Source: Streptomyces sp. 378 (GTDB lineage: Bacteria > Actinomycetota > Actinomycetes > Streptomycetales > Streptomycetaceae). Taken from it: 64,000 nt of DNA. A model generated the notes under the pieces. That model was not told the DNA's origin and did no database searches. It saw only the letters and a program-made list of their open reading frames with translations. The stretch lies in contig NZ_JASKMS010000032.1 of NCBI RefSeq assembly GCF_030124145.1, positions 38,327-102,326 on the forward strand, in the 5' to 3' direction. Made by a program: the position numbers and the translations under genes. Position 1 is the first letter of the stretch. Every line of letters begins with the position of its first letter. This document shows positions 43,786 to 52,538 of the stretch, in pieces.

Positions 43786-43905
43786 CCCCAACCGGGATCT
43801 GCTGAAGGCGAGTTGTCGGCCTACCGACGGTAAGGGCTTGCCCCCAGGCGATCCCTGCGCGTAGACCTTGCTGAGAACCAGCCATGACTCGGGGGGAGTT
43901 GGCTC

Positions 43906-44736
43906 ATGGACGGCACGGTCGACGGGTTTCGCTACGGTGCGGTGACTCCGGTGGCGGCCTATCTGATGGCCTGCCTGGGGGGTGCGCTCGGGCTGCGGTG
44001 CATCGTGCGCTCGCTGCTGGACACGCGGTCCCGGAGCGCGGGTTGGCTGGCGTTGGGCGCGGCCTCCATCGGCTGCGGCATCTGGACGATGCATTTCATC
44101 GCCATGATCGGCTTCCATGTGGAGGAGACCCGGGTCCGGTACGACGCGGCCACGACCGTGCTCAGTCTCGTCGTGGCCGTCGCCGTGGTGGGCGTCGGCG
44201 TGTTCCTCGTCGGCCACCGCGGCACGAGCGGCACCACACTGGCGATCGCGGGCACGGTCACCGGCCTGGGCGTGGCGGGCATGCACTACCTCGGCATGGC
44301 CGCTCTGCGGCTGGACGGCGACGTCCGCTACGACCCGGTCGGTGTCGCGCTGTCCGTACTGATCGCCATCGGCGCCGCGACCGCGGCGTTGTGGTCGGCC
44401 GTCACCATCCGCGGCTTCCTGACGAGCCTCGGCGCGAGCCTGGTGATGGGCGTGGCGGTGTCCGGGATGCACTACACGGGCATGGCCGCCGTCAGCGTCC
44501 ACGTGCACGACACGACCGGCGGGACGTGGGCGGGCGACTCGCCCCTGTCCCTGCTGCTGCCGATGCTGGCGGGGCCGGTCGTCTTCCTGCTGCTGGCCGG
44601 GGTCGTGGTGATGTTCGATCCCCTGCTGGTGCTGGGCGAACGCTCCTCCGCCGCGCGGCCGGGCCGGGGCGCCGACTCCGTTGCCTCGTACCGCCCTTCG
44701 GGGCGCGAACCGGTCGCGCCCACGCGCGAGCGGTGA
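43906..44736 (+). CDS. MHYT-domain integral membrane sensor
   Basis: A 276-residue protein with about seven membrane helices and three MHYT motifs: TMHFIAM, GMHYLGM and GMHYTGM, thought to bind copper and sense O2, CO or NO. In most bacteria this domain is joined to GGDEF/EAL or kinase domains, but here only a short Ser/Arg-rich tail follows, so it must signal through a partner. GGGGGGAG before the ATG sets the start. It is not clearly in an operon. Confidence 0.88.
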   Translation: MDGTVDGFRYGAVTPVAAYLMACLGGALGLRCIVRSLLDTRSRSAGWLALGAASIGCGIWTMHFIAMIGFHVEETRVRYDAATTVLSLVVAVAVVGVGVFLVGHRGTSGTTLAIAGTVTGLGVAGMHYLGMAALRLDGDVRYDPVGVALSVLIAIGAATAALWSAVTIRGFLTSLGASLVMGVAVSGMHYTGMAAVSVHVHDTTGGTWAGDSPLSLLLPMLAGPVVFLLLAGVVVMFDPLLVLGERSSAARPGRGADSVASYRPSGREPVAPTRER

Positions 44737-44784
44737 GGAAACCCGCCTGCGGGCGGGACCCGGCTCGATTGTTACGGTGCACCG

Positions 44785-46290
44785 GTGTCTGAGTCCTCAC
44801 GCGATACCGCCGAAGGCGCCGGTTGGGGTTCCACCGAACGGGGCGCGTACCAGCGGTTGATGCCGCCGAAGACCGAGAAGATCTCCTGGCTGGACCCCCG
44901 GATGCTGTGGGCCGCCCGCAACGGTGTGCTGGCCTCCTGGTTCGGGGACCCCGTCGGCCGGACGCGCAGCCGGTGGGTGGCGCAGCGGGCGGCCGCCGGC
45001 GCACCGGCCGACAAGGTGATCCGGCGCGACGACCCGGACCGGTTCTCGTTCCTGGTCATCGGCGACACCGGCGAGGGCGACGACCCCCAGTACGCCGTCG
45101 TGCCGGGCCTGTTGAGGGCCGGTCAGGACACCCGCTTCGCCGTGCTGGCCAGTGACGTGATCTACCCCGTCGGCAGCGCGGACGACTACGCCACCAAGTT
45201 CTTCCGCCCCTACCGGGACTATCAGGCGCCGATCTACGCCATACCGGGCAACCACGACTGGTACGAGGACCTCGGCGGCTTCATGCGCGTCTTCTGCGAC
45301 GACGCCCCGTCCCTGCCGCCCGAGCCCCGGCCGCGCCCCCTGACCCGGGCCTGGCTGCGATCGCTGCTGTGGCACCGGCCCCGCCCGGACGACGGCCGCC
45401 ACCTGCCCGAGGCACGCACCCTGCGCTCCGCCGCCGCACAGCAGGCCGTCCAGCCGGGCCCGTACTGGGCGATCGACGCCGGCCCGGTGCGCGTCATCGG
45501 CATCGACACTGGTCTGCTCGGCACCCTCGACGCGGAACAGGGCGCCTGGTTGCGCGAGGTCTCCCGGGGGCCACGCCCGAAGATCCTGGTCACCGGCTCC
45601 CCTCTGTACGTGGACGGCCGGCACCACCCGTGCGCCATCGAGGGGGGCGGCACCGTCGACGCCGTCGTCCGCGACCCGGCGCACCACTACGTGGCGGCGA
45701 TCGGCGGCGACATCCACAACTACCAGCGCTATCCGGTCCGGCTGGACGACGGACGCACCCTCCAGTACGTCGTCGCGGGCGGGGGCGGAGCGTTCACGCA
45801 CGCCACCCACACGATCCCCCGCGTCAACGTCGCGGGCGTCACCGAGCAGGACTTCCGCTGCTATCCGCTGCGCGGCGACTCCCTCGCCTTCTACAGCCGG
45901 CTCTACGGCCACCGGCTGCGGATGCGCCGGTTCTTCACGCTCACCGAGGCCGAGGCGACGGCCGTGATCGCCGAGCGCCTCGGCATCCGGCCCACCCGCA
46001 CTCCGCACGCCTCCACCCGGGTCACCCGGCGCGTCCGCCTGGTCGCCGGGCTGCTCGGCACCGGCCGCCGCCCCGACCGGGCCAAGCGGTTCCGGCTGCC
46101 CGTGCGGAAGATCTACACGTCGTTGTTCTCGCCCGGCTCCGCGACTTACAGCCCGCCGTTCTTCAAGTGCTTCCTGCGCCTGGACGTCTCCCCGGAGGCG
46201 ATCCGGCTGCGGTGCTACGCGGCCACCGGCAACCGGGCCCAGGAGCTCGCCCCGCCGATCGAGGACGAGGTGACGATCCCGCTGCGCTGA
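44785..46290 (+). CDS. Large metallophosphoesterase
   Basis: A 501-residue protein with calcineurin-like motifs: GDTGEGDD, GNHDWYED, GGDIHNYQRYP and the intermediate TGSPLYVDGRHH. The spacing and the extra C-terminal 150 residues, with Arg-rich blocks, place it in a Streptomyces-type group of unknown substrate. It lacks a signal peptide. The GTG at 44785 gives a plausible N-terminus. Confidence 0.85.
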   Translation: MSESSRDTAEGAGWGSTERGAYQRLMPPKTEKISWLDPRMLWAARNGVLASWFGDPVGRTRSRWVAQRAAAGAPADKVIRRDDPDRFSFLVIGDTGEGDDPQYAVVPGLLRAGQDTRFAVLASDVIYPVGSADDYATKFFRPYRDYQAPIYAIPGNHDWYEDLGGFMRVFCDDAPSLPPEPRPRPLTRAWLRSLLWHRPRPDDGRHLPEARTLRSAAAQQAVQPGPYWAIDAGPVRVIGIDTGLLGTLDAEQGAWLREVSRGPRPKILVTGSPLYVDGRHHPCAIEGGGTVDAVVRDPAHHYVAAIGGDIHNYQRYPVRLDDGRTLQYVVAGGGGAFTHATHTIPRVNVAGVTEQDFRCYPLRGDSLAFYSRLYGHRLRMRRFFTLTEAEATAVIAERLGIRPTRTPHASTRVTRRVRLVAGLLGTGRRPDRAKRFRLPVRKIYTSLFSPGSATYSPPFFKCFLRLDVSPEAIRLRCYAATGNRAQELAPPIEDEVTIPLR

Positions 46291-46401
46291 CCGGGCGGAA
46301 GGGGAACCAGTACGTAGGCCAAGCCATGCCTTCGGGTACGGGTCCCGGCTAGGCGACCCGCGGCCCGGTCCTTCCGCCCGACCCGTCCGCCCGGCCCGGG
46401 G

Positions 46402-47376
46402 TCACCAACGGCCGGGGGCGGTCCCGGTGATCGGTTCCGACGGCCTGCCGTCCACCCCGACGGGCACCTCCCCGGCGAGCATCACGCGGTGCATGATCCG
46501 GGGGTGGTCGAGGCGGGCGGTGTCGCCGGGGGCGAGATGCATGGTGGCTCGGTTGTCCCAGAAGGCCACGCTGCCCGGCTCCCAGCGGAACCGGACGGTG
46601 TACTCGGGCCGGACCGCCTGCTCCAGCAGCATCTCCAGGACGGCGCCGCTCTCGGGACGGGAGAGGCCGGCGATCTGCTCGACGTAGTAGCCGTTGACGT
46701 AGAGGATCCGCTCGCCCGTCTCGGGGTGGACCCGCACCAGCGGGTGCAGGGAGGCGACCTGACGGTCGAGCAGATGACGGACGTACGCGTCGTCGCCGGG
46801 CCGGGGCTGGTAGCCGACCCCGAGCCGGTGCTCGGCGCGCAGCCCGTCGACGAACTGACGCAGCGGCGCGGAGAGTCCGGCGTACGCCGCCGCCAGATTC
46901 GCCCAGGTGGTGTCGCCCCCGTAGGGCGGTACCGTCTCGGCGCGCAGGATCGTCGCCGCGGGCGGGTCGACGCGGGCCCCGTGATCGCAGTGCCAGCCGC
47001 GCAGCAGCGTGTGGCGGCGGCGCCGCAGCCACTCGTCGTGCTCCATCCCGAACCGCCCGCCCAGCTCCAGCCGGTCGGCGGTCGTCTCGATCTCGGGGAA
47101 GCCGGCGGGCGAGGCCTTGCCCCGCCGGGGCAGCACCACGATCTCGCCGAACCACCGGGCGAACCGCACCTGCCCGGCGTGGTCCAGCCGCTGCCCCCGG
47201 AAGAACACCACCTTCCACCGCAGCACCGCCGCCCTGATCACGGCGACCACGGTGTCATCGAGCTCCCCGGCCAGGTCGACCCCGCTGATCTCGGCCCCGA
47301 TGTACCCCGCGACGGGTTTCACCTCCACCCCGGCCCTCCGGGCCGCCTCGTCCGTCATCCCGCTGTCCGTCGTCAT
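46402..47376 (-). CDS. TauD/TfdA family Fe(II)/2-oxoglutarate dioxygenase
   Basis: A 324-residue dioxygenase of the TauD family. WHCDHGARVDPPAAT carries the metal-binding H-x-D, and RIMHRVML near the C-terminus supplies the distal His and the 2-oxoglutarate-binding Arg. It oxidises a substrate with O2 and 2-oxoglutarate, such as a sulfonate, phenoxy-acid or a small metabolite; none is indicated here. GGAGCG precedes the ATG at 47376. It stands alone. Confidence 0.88.
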   Translation of the reverse strand: MTTDSGMTDEAARRAGVEVKPVAGYIGAEISGVDLAGELDDTVVAVIRAAVLRWKVVFFRGQRLDHAGQVRFARWFGEIVVLPRRGKASPAGFPEIETTADRLELGGRFGMEHDEWLRRRRHTLLRGWHCDHGARVDPPAATILRAETVPPYGGDTTWANLAAAYAGLSAPLRQFVDGLRAEHRLGVGYQPRPGDDAYVRHLLDRQVASLHPLVRVHPETGERILYVNGYYVEQIAGLSRPESGAVLEMLLEQAVRPEYTVRFRWEPGSVAFWDNRATMHLAPGDTARLDHPRIMHRVMLAGEVPVGVDGRPSEPITGTAPGRW

Positions 47377-47601
47377 GAGCGCTCCGCTGGTCGTGGGCGT
47401 CGTCCGGTCTTCCCGAAGATCGTGACAGCGATCTCCGCCGAGGGCGACCATGCGGCGACGAGCCGGTCGGGGCTGCCGGGGCGATCGACGGCTTGAGACC
47501 CCGGATCACGGGGCGCCGCCCTCGTCCCCGCCCGTCCGGTTGATCATTGGTGCCGGTATCCGTGACGCTGGAGGGACAACAGTCAACGGGAAGGTCCGAC
47601 G

Positions 47602-48432
47602 GTGATCAGCATCCCGACACACACGCTCAACGACGGTACGACGCTCCCCGCCCTCGGGCTGGGCACCTGGCCGCTCGGTGACGACCAGGCGCAGCAGGCG
47701 GTGCTCACGGCCCTGGAGGCGGGTTACCGTCTGATCGACACGGCGACGAACTACCGCAACGAGACGGGGGTGGGCCGCGCTGTGGCCTCCGGGGTGGTGC
47801 CGCGCGAGGAGATCGTCGTGACGACGAAGCTCCCGGGCCGCCACCACGGCTACGAGGAGACCCTCGCCTCCTTCGAGGAGTCCCGGGCTCGCCTCGGCCT
47901 GGAGTACGTCGACCTGTACCTGATCCACTGGCCGCTGCCGCGCGTGGACCGGTACGTCGACTCCTGGAAGGCCATGATCAAGCTGCGCGAGGAAGGGCTC
48001 GTCCGGTCGATCGGTGTCTCGAACTTCACGGCCGGGCACATCGAGCGGCTGGAGAAGGAGACCGGGGTGCTGCCCTCCGTCAACCAGATCGAGTTGCACC
48101 CGTTCCTGCCGCAGGACGACCTGCGCGCCTTCCACGCGAGCAGGGGCATCGTCACCGAGAGCTGGAGCCCGCTGGGCCGGGGCACGCCCCTGCTGGACGA
48201 CCCCGCCGTGGCGCGGATCGCCGAGGCGCACGGGGTGATGGCCGGGCAGGTCGTGCTGCGCTGGCACACCCAGCTCGGGGCGGTGCCCATCCCGAAGTCG
48301 GCCAACCCCGAGCGGCAGCGCGCCAACCTCGACGTCTTCGGCTTCGAGCTGGACGAGGAGGAGATGCGGGCCGTCGCGGACCGGGCGCACCGGCGGGTGG
48401 GCGGGGACCCCGAGGTGCACGAGGAGTTCTGA
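47602..48432 (+). CDS. Aldo/keto reductase
   Basis: A 276-residue aldo/keto reductase of the 2,5-diketogluconate-reductase-like group. The catalytic tetrad is in place: Asp and Tyr in RLIDTATNYRNE, Lys in TTKLPG and His in LIHWPLP. GVSNFTAGH and IPKSANPER (NADPH binding) complete the signature. It reduces aldehydes or ketones with NADPH. A GTG start follows GGGAAGG. Confidence 0.92.
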   Translation: MISIPTHTLNDGTTLPALGLGTWPLGDDQAQQAVLTALEAGYRLIDTATNYRNETGVGRAVASGVVPREEIVVTTKLPGRHHGYEETLASFEESRARLGLEYVDLYLIHWPLPRVDRYVDSWKAMIKLREEGLVRSIGVSNFTAGHIERLEKETGVLPSVNQIELHPFLPQDDLRAFHASRGIVTESWSPLGRGTPLLDDPAVARIAEAHGVMAGQVVLRWHTQLGAVPIPKSANPERQRANLDVFGFELDEEEMRAVADRAHRRVGGDPEVHEEF

Positions 48433-48470
48433 CGGGTACTCGGGGCCCGCGCGGCGGAGACGCGGGTGGG

Positions 48471-48653
48471 TTTCACATTGCGCGGACCCGGTTCCGCAGC
48501 GGGCGGAGCGGCGACGGCGAGGAAGCGTGGCTGCTCGTGAAACGGGCCGGTGACACCAGCCGCGGGGGCGGGGCTCCCGATCCCCGCCGGGCCCGCTCGG
48601 TCACCTCCGGGCGCACGCTCGCCCAGGTCGCGTCGGAGGTGGCCGGGAAGTGA
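48471..48653 (+). pseudogene. Remnant of a LigD-type 3'-phosphoesterase C-terminus
   Basis: A short frame reads FHIARTRFRS, GEEAWLLVKR, then DPRRARSVTSGRTLAQV and a stop at 48651. The W-L-L-V-K and R-S-V-T-S-G-R-T signatures match the C-terminal end of the LigD-type phosphoesterase (DNA ligase-polymerase) domain of Streptomyces. There is no start, and the upstream ~100 residues of the domain are missing, cut at the aldo/keto reductase end. An intact DNA ligase lies 4 kb downstream. Confidence 0.5.
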
Positions 48654-48662
48654 GCCGGCCGC

Positions 48663-51020
48663 TCAGAACAGCGGCGTGAGGGACTGCTCGCACCAGATGG
48701 TCTTGCCCCGGGTGGTCTGCCTGCTGCCCCAGCGCTGGGTGAGCTGGGCGACCAGCAGCAGACCGCGGCCGCCCTCGTCGTCCTGGTGCGCCCGCCGCAG
48801 GTGCGGGGAGGTGGAACTGCCGTCGGACACCTCGCAGATGAGGGTCTGATCGCGGATCAGGCGAAGCCGGATGGGCGGAGCGCCGTACCGGATGGCGTTG
48901 GTGACCAGTTCGCTGACGACGAGTTCGGTGACGAAGGCCGTCTCGTCCATGCCCCACGCGGTGAGCTGGTCGGTCGCGGCCTGCCGGGCGGTGGCCACCT
49001 CCGCGGGGTCCGGGGTGATGTCCCAGGTGGCGACCTGATCGGCGCCGAGCGCCCGGGTTCGGGCAAGCAACAGCGCCACGTCGTCACCGGGTTCGTCCGC
49101 CAGGACGGCCTTCAGCACCGAGTCGCACAGGGCGTCCAGGGAGTCCGCGGGCACGGTCAGGGCGCGGCACAGCTCCTCGGTGACGCGGTCGACGTCGCGG
49201 TCGCGGTCCTCGACGAGTCCGTTGGTGTAGAGGGCGACGACGGAGTCCTCGGGCAGCTGGAGCTCCGTCGCCTCGAACGGCAGCCCTCCCACCCCGAGCG
49301 GCGGCCCCGCGCTCATGGGAATGAGCCGGGCCGAGCCGTCGGGCAGCACCAGCGCGGGGGCGGGATGCCCGGCGGCGGCCACGTTCAGGCGGCGTGCGAC
49401 GGGATCGTAGACCGCGTACAGGCAGGTCGCGCCGAGCTCGGCGACCTCCTCCCCCTCGTCGTCCGCCGCCAGGTGGGTGACCAGGTCGTCGAGGTGGGTG
49501 AGGAGCTCGTCCGGCGGGAGGTCCACGTCGGCGAGGGTGCGGACGGCCGTGACCAGCCGGCCCATGGTCGCCGTGGAGGGGATGCCGTGCCCCACGACGT
49601 CCCCGACGACCAGCGCGACGCGGCTGCCGGACAGCGGGATCACGTCGAACCAGTCGCCACCGATGCCGGCCGCCGAGCCGGAGGGCAGATAGCGGTGGGC
49701 GACCTGGACGGCGGCCTGCCCGGGCAGCCCTCTCGGCAGCAGGCTGTGCTGGAGGGCGAGGGCGGTGGTGCGTTCCCGGGCGAAGCGGCGGGCGTTGTCG
49801 ACGCAGACCGCGGCACGGCTGGCGAGTTCCTCGGCGAACACGGCGTCGTCGGCGCCGTAGTCGTCGGCCTGCGCCACCCGGACGGCCACGGCGACACCCA
49901 GTGTGGTGCCGCGGGCCCGCAGCGGCACGGCCAGCATCGAGTGGGCGCCCGTGCGGTAAGGGCGTCCTCGCGGGGAGCGGGAATTGCGCTCGGCGACCCA
50001 GCGCATGAAGGCGGGCTCTCCTGCCTGGCTGAGGACGGCTCCGCCTTCCCGCAGGGCCCGGGCGATCGGTGAGAACGCGGTGTGGACGTCGATTTCTCCC
50101 AGATGCACGGCGGCTTCGGGGGTGCCTTCGGTGACGGAGCCGTGCGCGACCCGCCTGAGGGTGATCTCCTCGGCCGGCACCGCGGGCTGCTCGTCCGCGC
50201 CGAGCACCCAGTCGAACAGGTCCACGCTCGCGAAGTCCGCGAACCGGGGCACCACGACCTCGATCAGTTCCTCGGCCGTGCGGACCACGTCCAGTGTGGT
50301 GCCGATGGCGGCCGCGGCCTCGTTGAGCAGGGCCAGCCGCTGGCGGGCCCAGTACTGCTCGGTGCTGTCGAACGCGGCCAGGGCGGTCCCCACGAGCGCG
50401 CCGGCGGCATCCCGGACCGGCCACATCTCGGTGACCCAGGCGTGCTCCCGGTTCAGGGCCGGCGCGCCGGTGTAGCTCTCGTAGCGCACCGGCCGGCCCG
50501 TCTCCACGACGTGCCGGAGATGCCAGTCGAAGCCGTGCACGTGCGCGGCCTCCTCCACGGTCTCCGGGAAGTGCCGACCGAGCAGGGTCTCCTCGGACAC
50601 GCCCATCACGTGGCAGGCGGCTTCGTTGAGCCGCAGATAGCGCTGGCCGGTGTCGAAGACGGACATCGACATGGACGCCTGCTGGAAGGCGCGGCCCGCG
50701 AGGGACGTCTCCTCGCGGCCGGGGGGCGCGGCGGTGATCACATAGGCGTCCGTTTCCCCGTCCGGGCCCGACACGGCGCAGGCACTGACGCGGACCCCGA
50801 CGAGGTAGCCGTCGCGGTGGCGGACCATGACGGTGCCCGACAGCGCGGACACCGCCTCGGGCGGCACGTCCTCGGCGAGCAGTTCCCGTGCGGGCCGGCC
50901 CACGACTTCGTCGGCCGGATAGCCGGTCAGCTGCCGGGCACCCCGGCTCCACCCCGTCAGAATGCCGATGACGTCGATGATCGCAGCAGCGGAGGCGTCC
51001 TCCATATCGTCCAGGATCAT
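48663..51020 (-). CDS. PAS/GAF/PP2C (SpoIIE-like) phosphatase with HATPase domain
   Basis: A 785-residue signalling protein. Order: PAS domain (about 15-110), second PAS (about 120-235), GAF (about 245-420), PP2C/SpoIIE phosphatase (about 445-650, with GGDWFDVIPL and GDVVGHGIPS), and a C-terminal HATPase (about 665-785, with VTNAIRYGAPP and DEGGRGLLLVAQL). Such proteins dephosphorylate anti-anti-sigma factors, and the HATPase may phosphorylate them, so they set SigB-type sigma activity; a SigB-type gene lies 6 kb away. The start is uncertain among 51041 (TTG), 51020 and 51005. Confidence 0.88.
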   Translation of the reverse strand: MILDDMEDASAAAIIDVIGILTGWSRGARQLTGYPADEVVGRPARELLAEDVPPEAVSALSGTVMVRHRDGYLVGVRVSACAVSGPDGETDAYVITAAPPGREETSLAGRAFQQASMSMSVFDTGQRYLRLNEAACHVMGVSEETLLGRHFPETVEEAAHVHGFDWHLRHVVETGRPVRYESYTGAPALNREHAWVTEMWPVRDAAGALVGTALAAFDSTEQYWARQRLALLNEAAAAIGTTLDVVRTAEELIEVVVPRFADFASVDLFDWVLGADEQPAVPAEEITLRRVAHGSVTEGTPEAAVHLGEIDVHTAFSPIARALREGGAVLSQAGEPAFMRWVAERNSRSPRGRPYRTGAHSMLAVPLRARGTTLGVAVAVRVAQADDYGADDAVFAEELASRAAVCVDNARRFARERTTALALQHSLLPRGLPGQAAVQVAHRYLPSGSAAGIGGDWFDVIPLSGSRVALVVGDVVGHGIPSTATMGRLVTAVRTLADVDLPPDELLTHLDDLVTHLAADDEGEEVAELGATCLYAVYDPVARRLNVAAAGHPAPALVLPDGSARLIPMSAGPPLGVGGLPFEATELQLPEDSVVALYTNGLVEDRDRDVDRVTEELCRALTVPADSLDALCDSVLKAVLADEPGDDVALLLARTRALGADQVATWDITPDPAEVATARQAATDQLTAWGMDETAFVTELVVSELVTNAIRYGAPPIRLRLIRDQTLICEVSDGSSTSPHLRRAHQDDEGGRGLLLVAQLTQRWGSRQTTRGKTIWCEQSLTPLF

Positions 51021-51066
51021 CCCTCTGCGGCCCGCTATCAACCGCGAGGCGGCATTCGTGACAGTG

Positions 51067-51534
51067 TCAGGCCCGGTGGGCGCGCAGCGCGGCGAGCGCC
51101 CGGTCGGCGTGCGCGTTCATGCGCAGTTCGCTGCGCACGACGTCGAGGACGGTGCGGTCCTGCGCGATCACGAACGTGGTGCGCTTGGTGGGTGCCAGGG
51201 AGAAGCCCCGGGTCACTCCGAACCGCTCGCGGACGGCGCCGTCGGCGTCGGACAGCAGCGGCATGCCGAGGCCGTGCCGTCCGGCGAACTCCTGCTGCCG
51301 CTCGACGGCGTCACCGCTGATGCCGACGGGGCGCGCCCCGACGGCGGCGAACTCGGTGGCGAGGTCGCGGAAGTGACAGGCCTGGGCCGTGCAGCCGGGG
51401 GTCAGGGCGGCCGGATAGAAGAACAGCACGACCGGGCCCTCGGCGAGCAGCCCGGACAGGGTGCGGACGGTGCCGGTCTCGTCGGGCAGGGCGAAGTCCT
51501 CGACCGTGTCGCCGGTCTCCACGCGCGCGGTCAC
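51067..51534 (-). CDS. BCP-type peroxiredoxin
   Basis: A 155-residue AhpC/TSA family protein. The peroxidatic Cys lies in TPGCTAQAC near residue 48, with a second Cys five residues later, as in atypical 2-Cys BCP/PrxQ enzymes, followed by the FxxRDL helix. It reduces peroxides with thioredoxin. The GTG start overlaps the DoxX stop by four bases, so the two are coupled. Confidence 0.92.
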   Translation of the reverse strand: MTARVETGDTVEDFALPDETGTVRTLSGLLAEGPVVLFFYPAALTPGCTAQACHFRDLATEFAAVGARPVGISGDAVERQQEFAGRHGLGMPLLSDADGAVRERFGVTRGFSLAPTKRTTFVIAQDRTVLDVVRSELRMNAHADRALAALRAHRA

Positions 51535-51911
51535 GACCTGCCCTCCGCGTTCCGTGCGACACCGCGGGCCCAGAGCACGAGGGGAACCTGCAGGGGCAGG
51601 CGCCCGAAGGCGGCGGCCTTCTGCGGGGTGGGGCGGTGGCGCCAGTCGGCGGCCATCTTGACGTTGGCGGGGAACACCCCGACGAAGAAGGCGGCCGTGG
51701 CCAGCGCGGCTGTCCTGCGGGTGCGCGGCAGGGCCAGTCCGGCGGCCAGCGCGAGCTCGGCGGCGCCGCTCGCGTAGGTCCAGGCTCTGGGCGTGCCGGG
51801 CAGGCCGCGCGGGATGGTCGCGTCGAACGGGCGTGGGGCGGCGAAGTGGGCGACACCCGCGGTGGCCAGCAGGCCGGCGAGCAGCAGGGGCGAGCGTTCG
51901 GACCGGGACAC
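51531..51911 (-). CDS. DoxX-like small membrane protein
   Basis: A 126-residue membrane protein with about four hydrophobic segments (LLLAGLLATAGVAHF, WTYASGAAELALAAGLAL, AALATAAFFVGVFPANV, LQVPLVLWARG) of the DoxX type. The GTG at 51911 follows GAGGAGG with 5-base spacing. It overlaps the peroxiredoxin gene, and a marR relic lies upstream, so an oxidative-stress role is likely. Confidence 0.82.
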   Translation of the reverse strand: MSRSERSPLLLAGLLATAGVAHFAAPRPFDATIPRGLPGTPRAWTYASGAAELALAAGLALPRTRRTAALATAAFFVGVFPANVKMAADWRHRPTPQKAAAFGRLPLQVPLVLWARGVARNAEGRS

Positions 51912-51943
51912 GGTTCCTCCTCTGAAGGCCTGCAGCGCATTAT

Positions 51944-51966
51944 TACCAGTCGGTAGACAGGTCGGT
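51944..51966 (-). promoter_or_regulatory. Candidate operator and promoter of the DoxX-peroxiredoxin operon
   Basis: On the minus strand two ACCGAC half-repeats (in ACCGACCTG and ACCGACTGG) are 12 bases apart, and an AT-rich TAATAAT, a fair -10 box, follows just downstream. This resembles a TetR- or MarR-type operator overlapping the promoter. Its link to the decayed marR gene is inference. Confidence 0.3.
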
Positions 51967-52085
51967 TCACCGGGTCCCGGGAGCGGCCGTGGGCACTGCC
52001 CGGCGTGTAGCCGAAGGGGCGCCGGAAGACGTCGACGGTTCAGGCTCTCGCCTGCCGGAGCCGACCGTGGTCCGCCCTCCTCGTC

Positions 52086-52481
52086 GAGGGCGTGGGCGAG
52101 GAAGTCGTCGACTACGCGGTGGAAGATCGCCGCGAACTGCCGCAGGCCCCCGGGATCAGTCCGGGAGGGCCGCCGGGTGGAGCGGATCCCGGCGTCGCGG
52201 ATCCCGGCGACGGACTCGCCCCCGCCTCGGTGAGCCGGCCGCGCTGGGCCGCTGGGCGCGTAGGACGCGCTGGGGCCGCTGGGCTCGACGGTCGCCGGGC
52301 CGGGAACGCGGGTGGCGTATGCGGACGTCTGCGACTGCCGCACCGTGCGCGTGACGTGCGGCGCCTCCACACCCAGCCGGGCGGCTAGCTCGCCCGGTGC
52401 AGTGGCTCGGAGTCGGCGACCTGCCGCAGCAGCGCTACGGCGGCCCGGTCGAGCGGCACGCACGCCACTATCCAGTTGCAT
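52086..52481 (-). pseudogene. Broken MarR family regulator gene
   Basis: Pieces of a MarR protein lie in order but in different frames: LDRAAVALLRQVADSEPLHRAS then a stop at 52385; one base over, ELAARLGVEAPHVTRTVRQ (the wing HTH); then DRRAQR and RLTEAG in other frames; then GGLRQFAAIFHRVVDDFLAHALDEE. At least three frameshifts separate them, so the gene is dead. It would have read away from the ligase and toward the DoxX-peroxiredoxin operon, which it may once have repressed. Confidence 0.8.
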
Positions 52482-52538
52482 ATCCCAAGTAAATCGACCG
52501 GGTAACAGCCGTTCAGGGGAACCAGGCCCGGAACGCGC

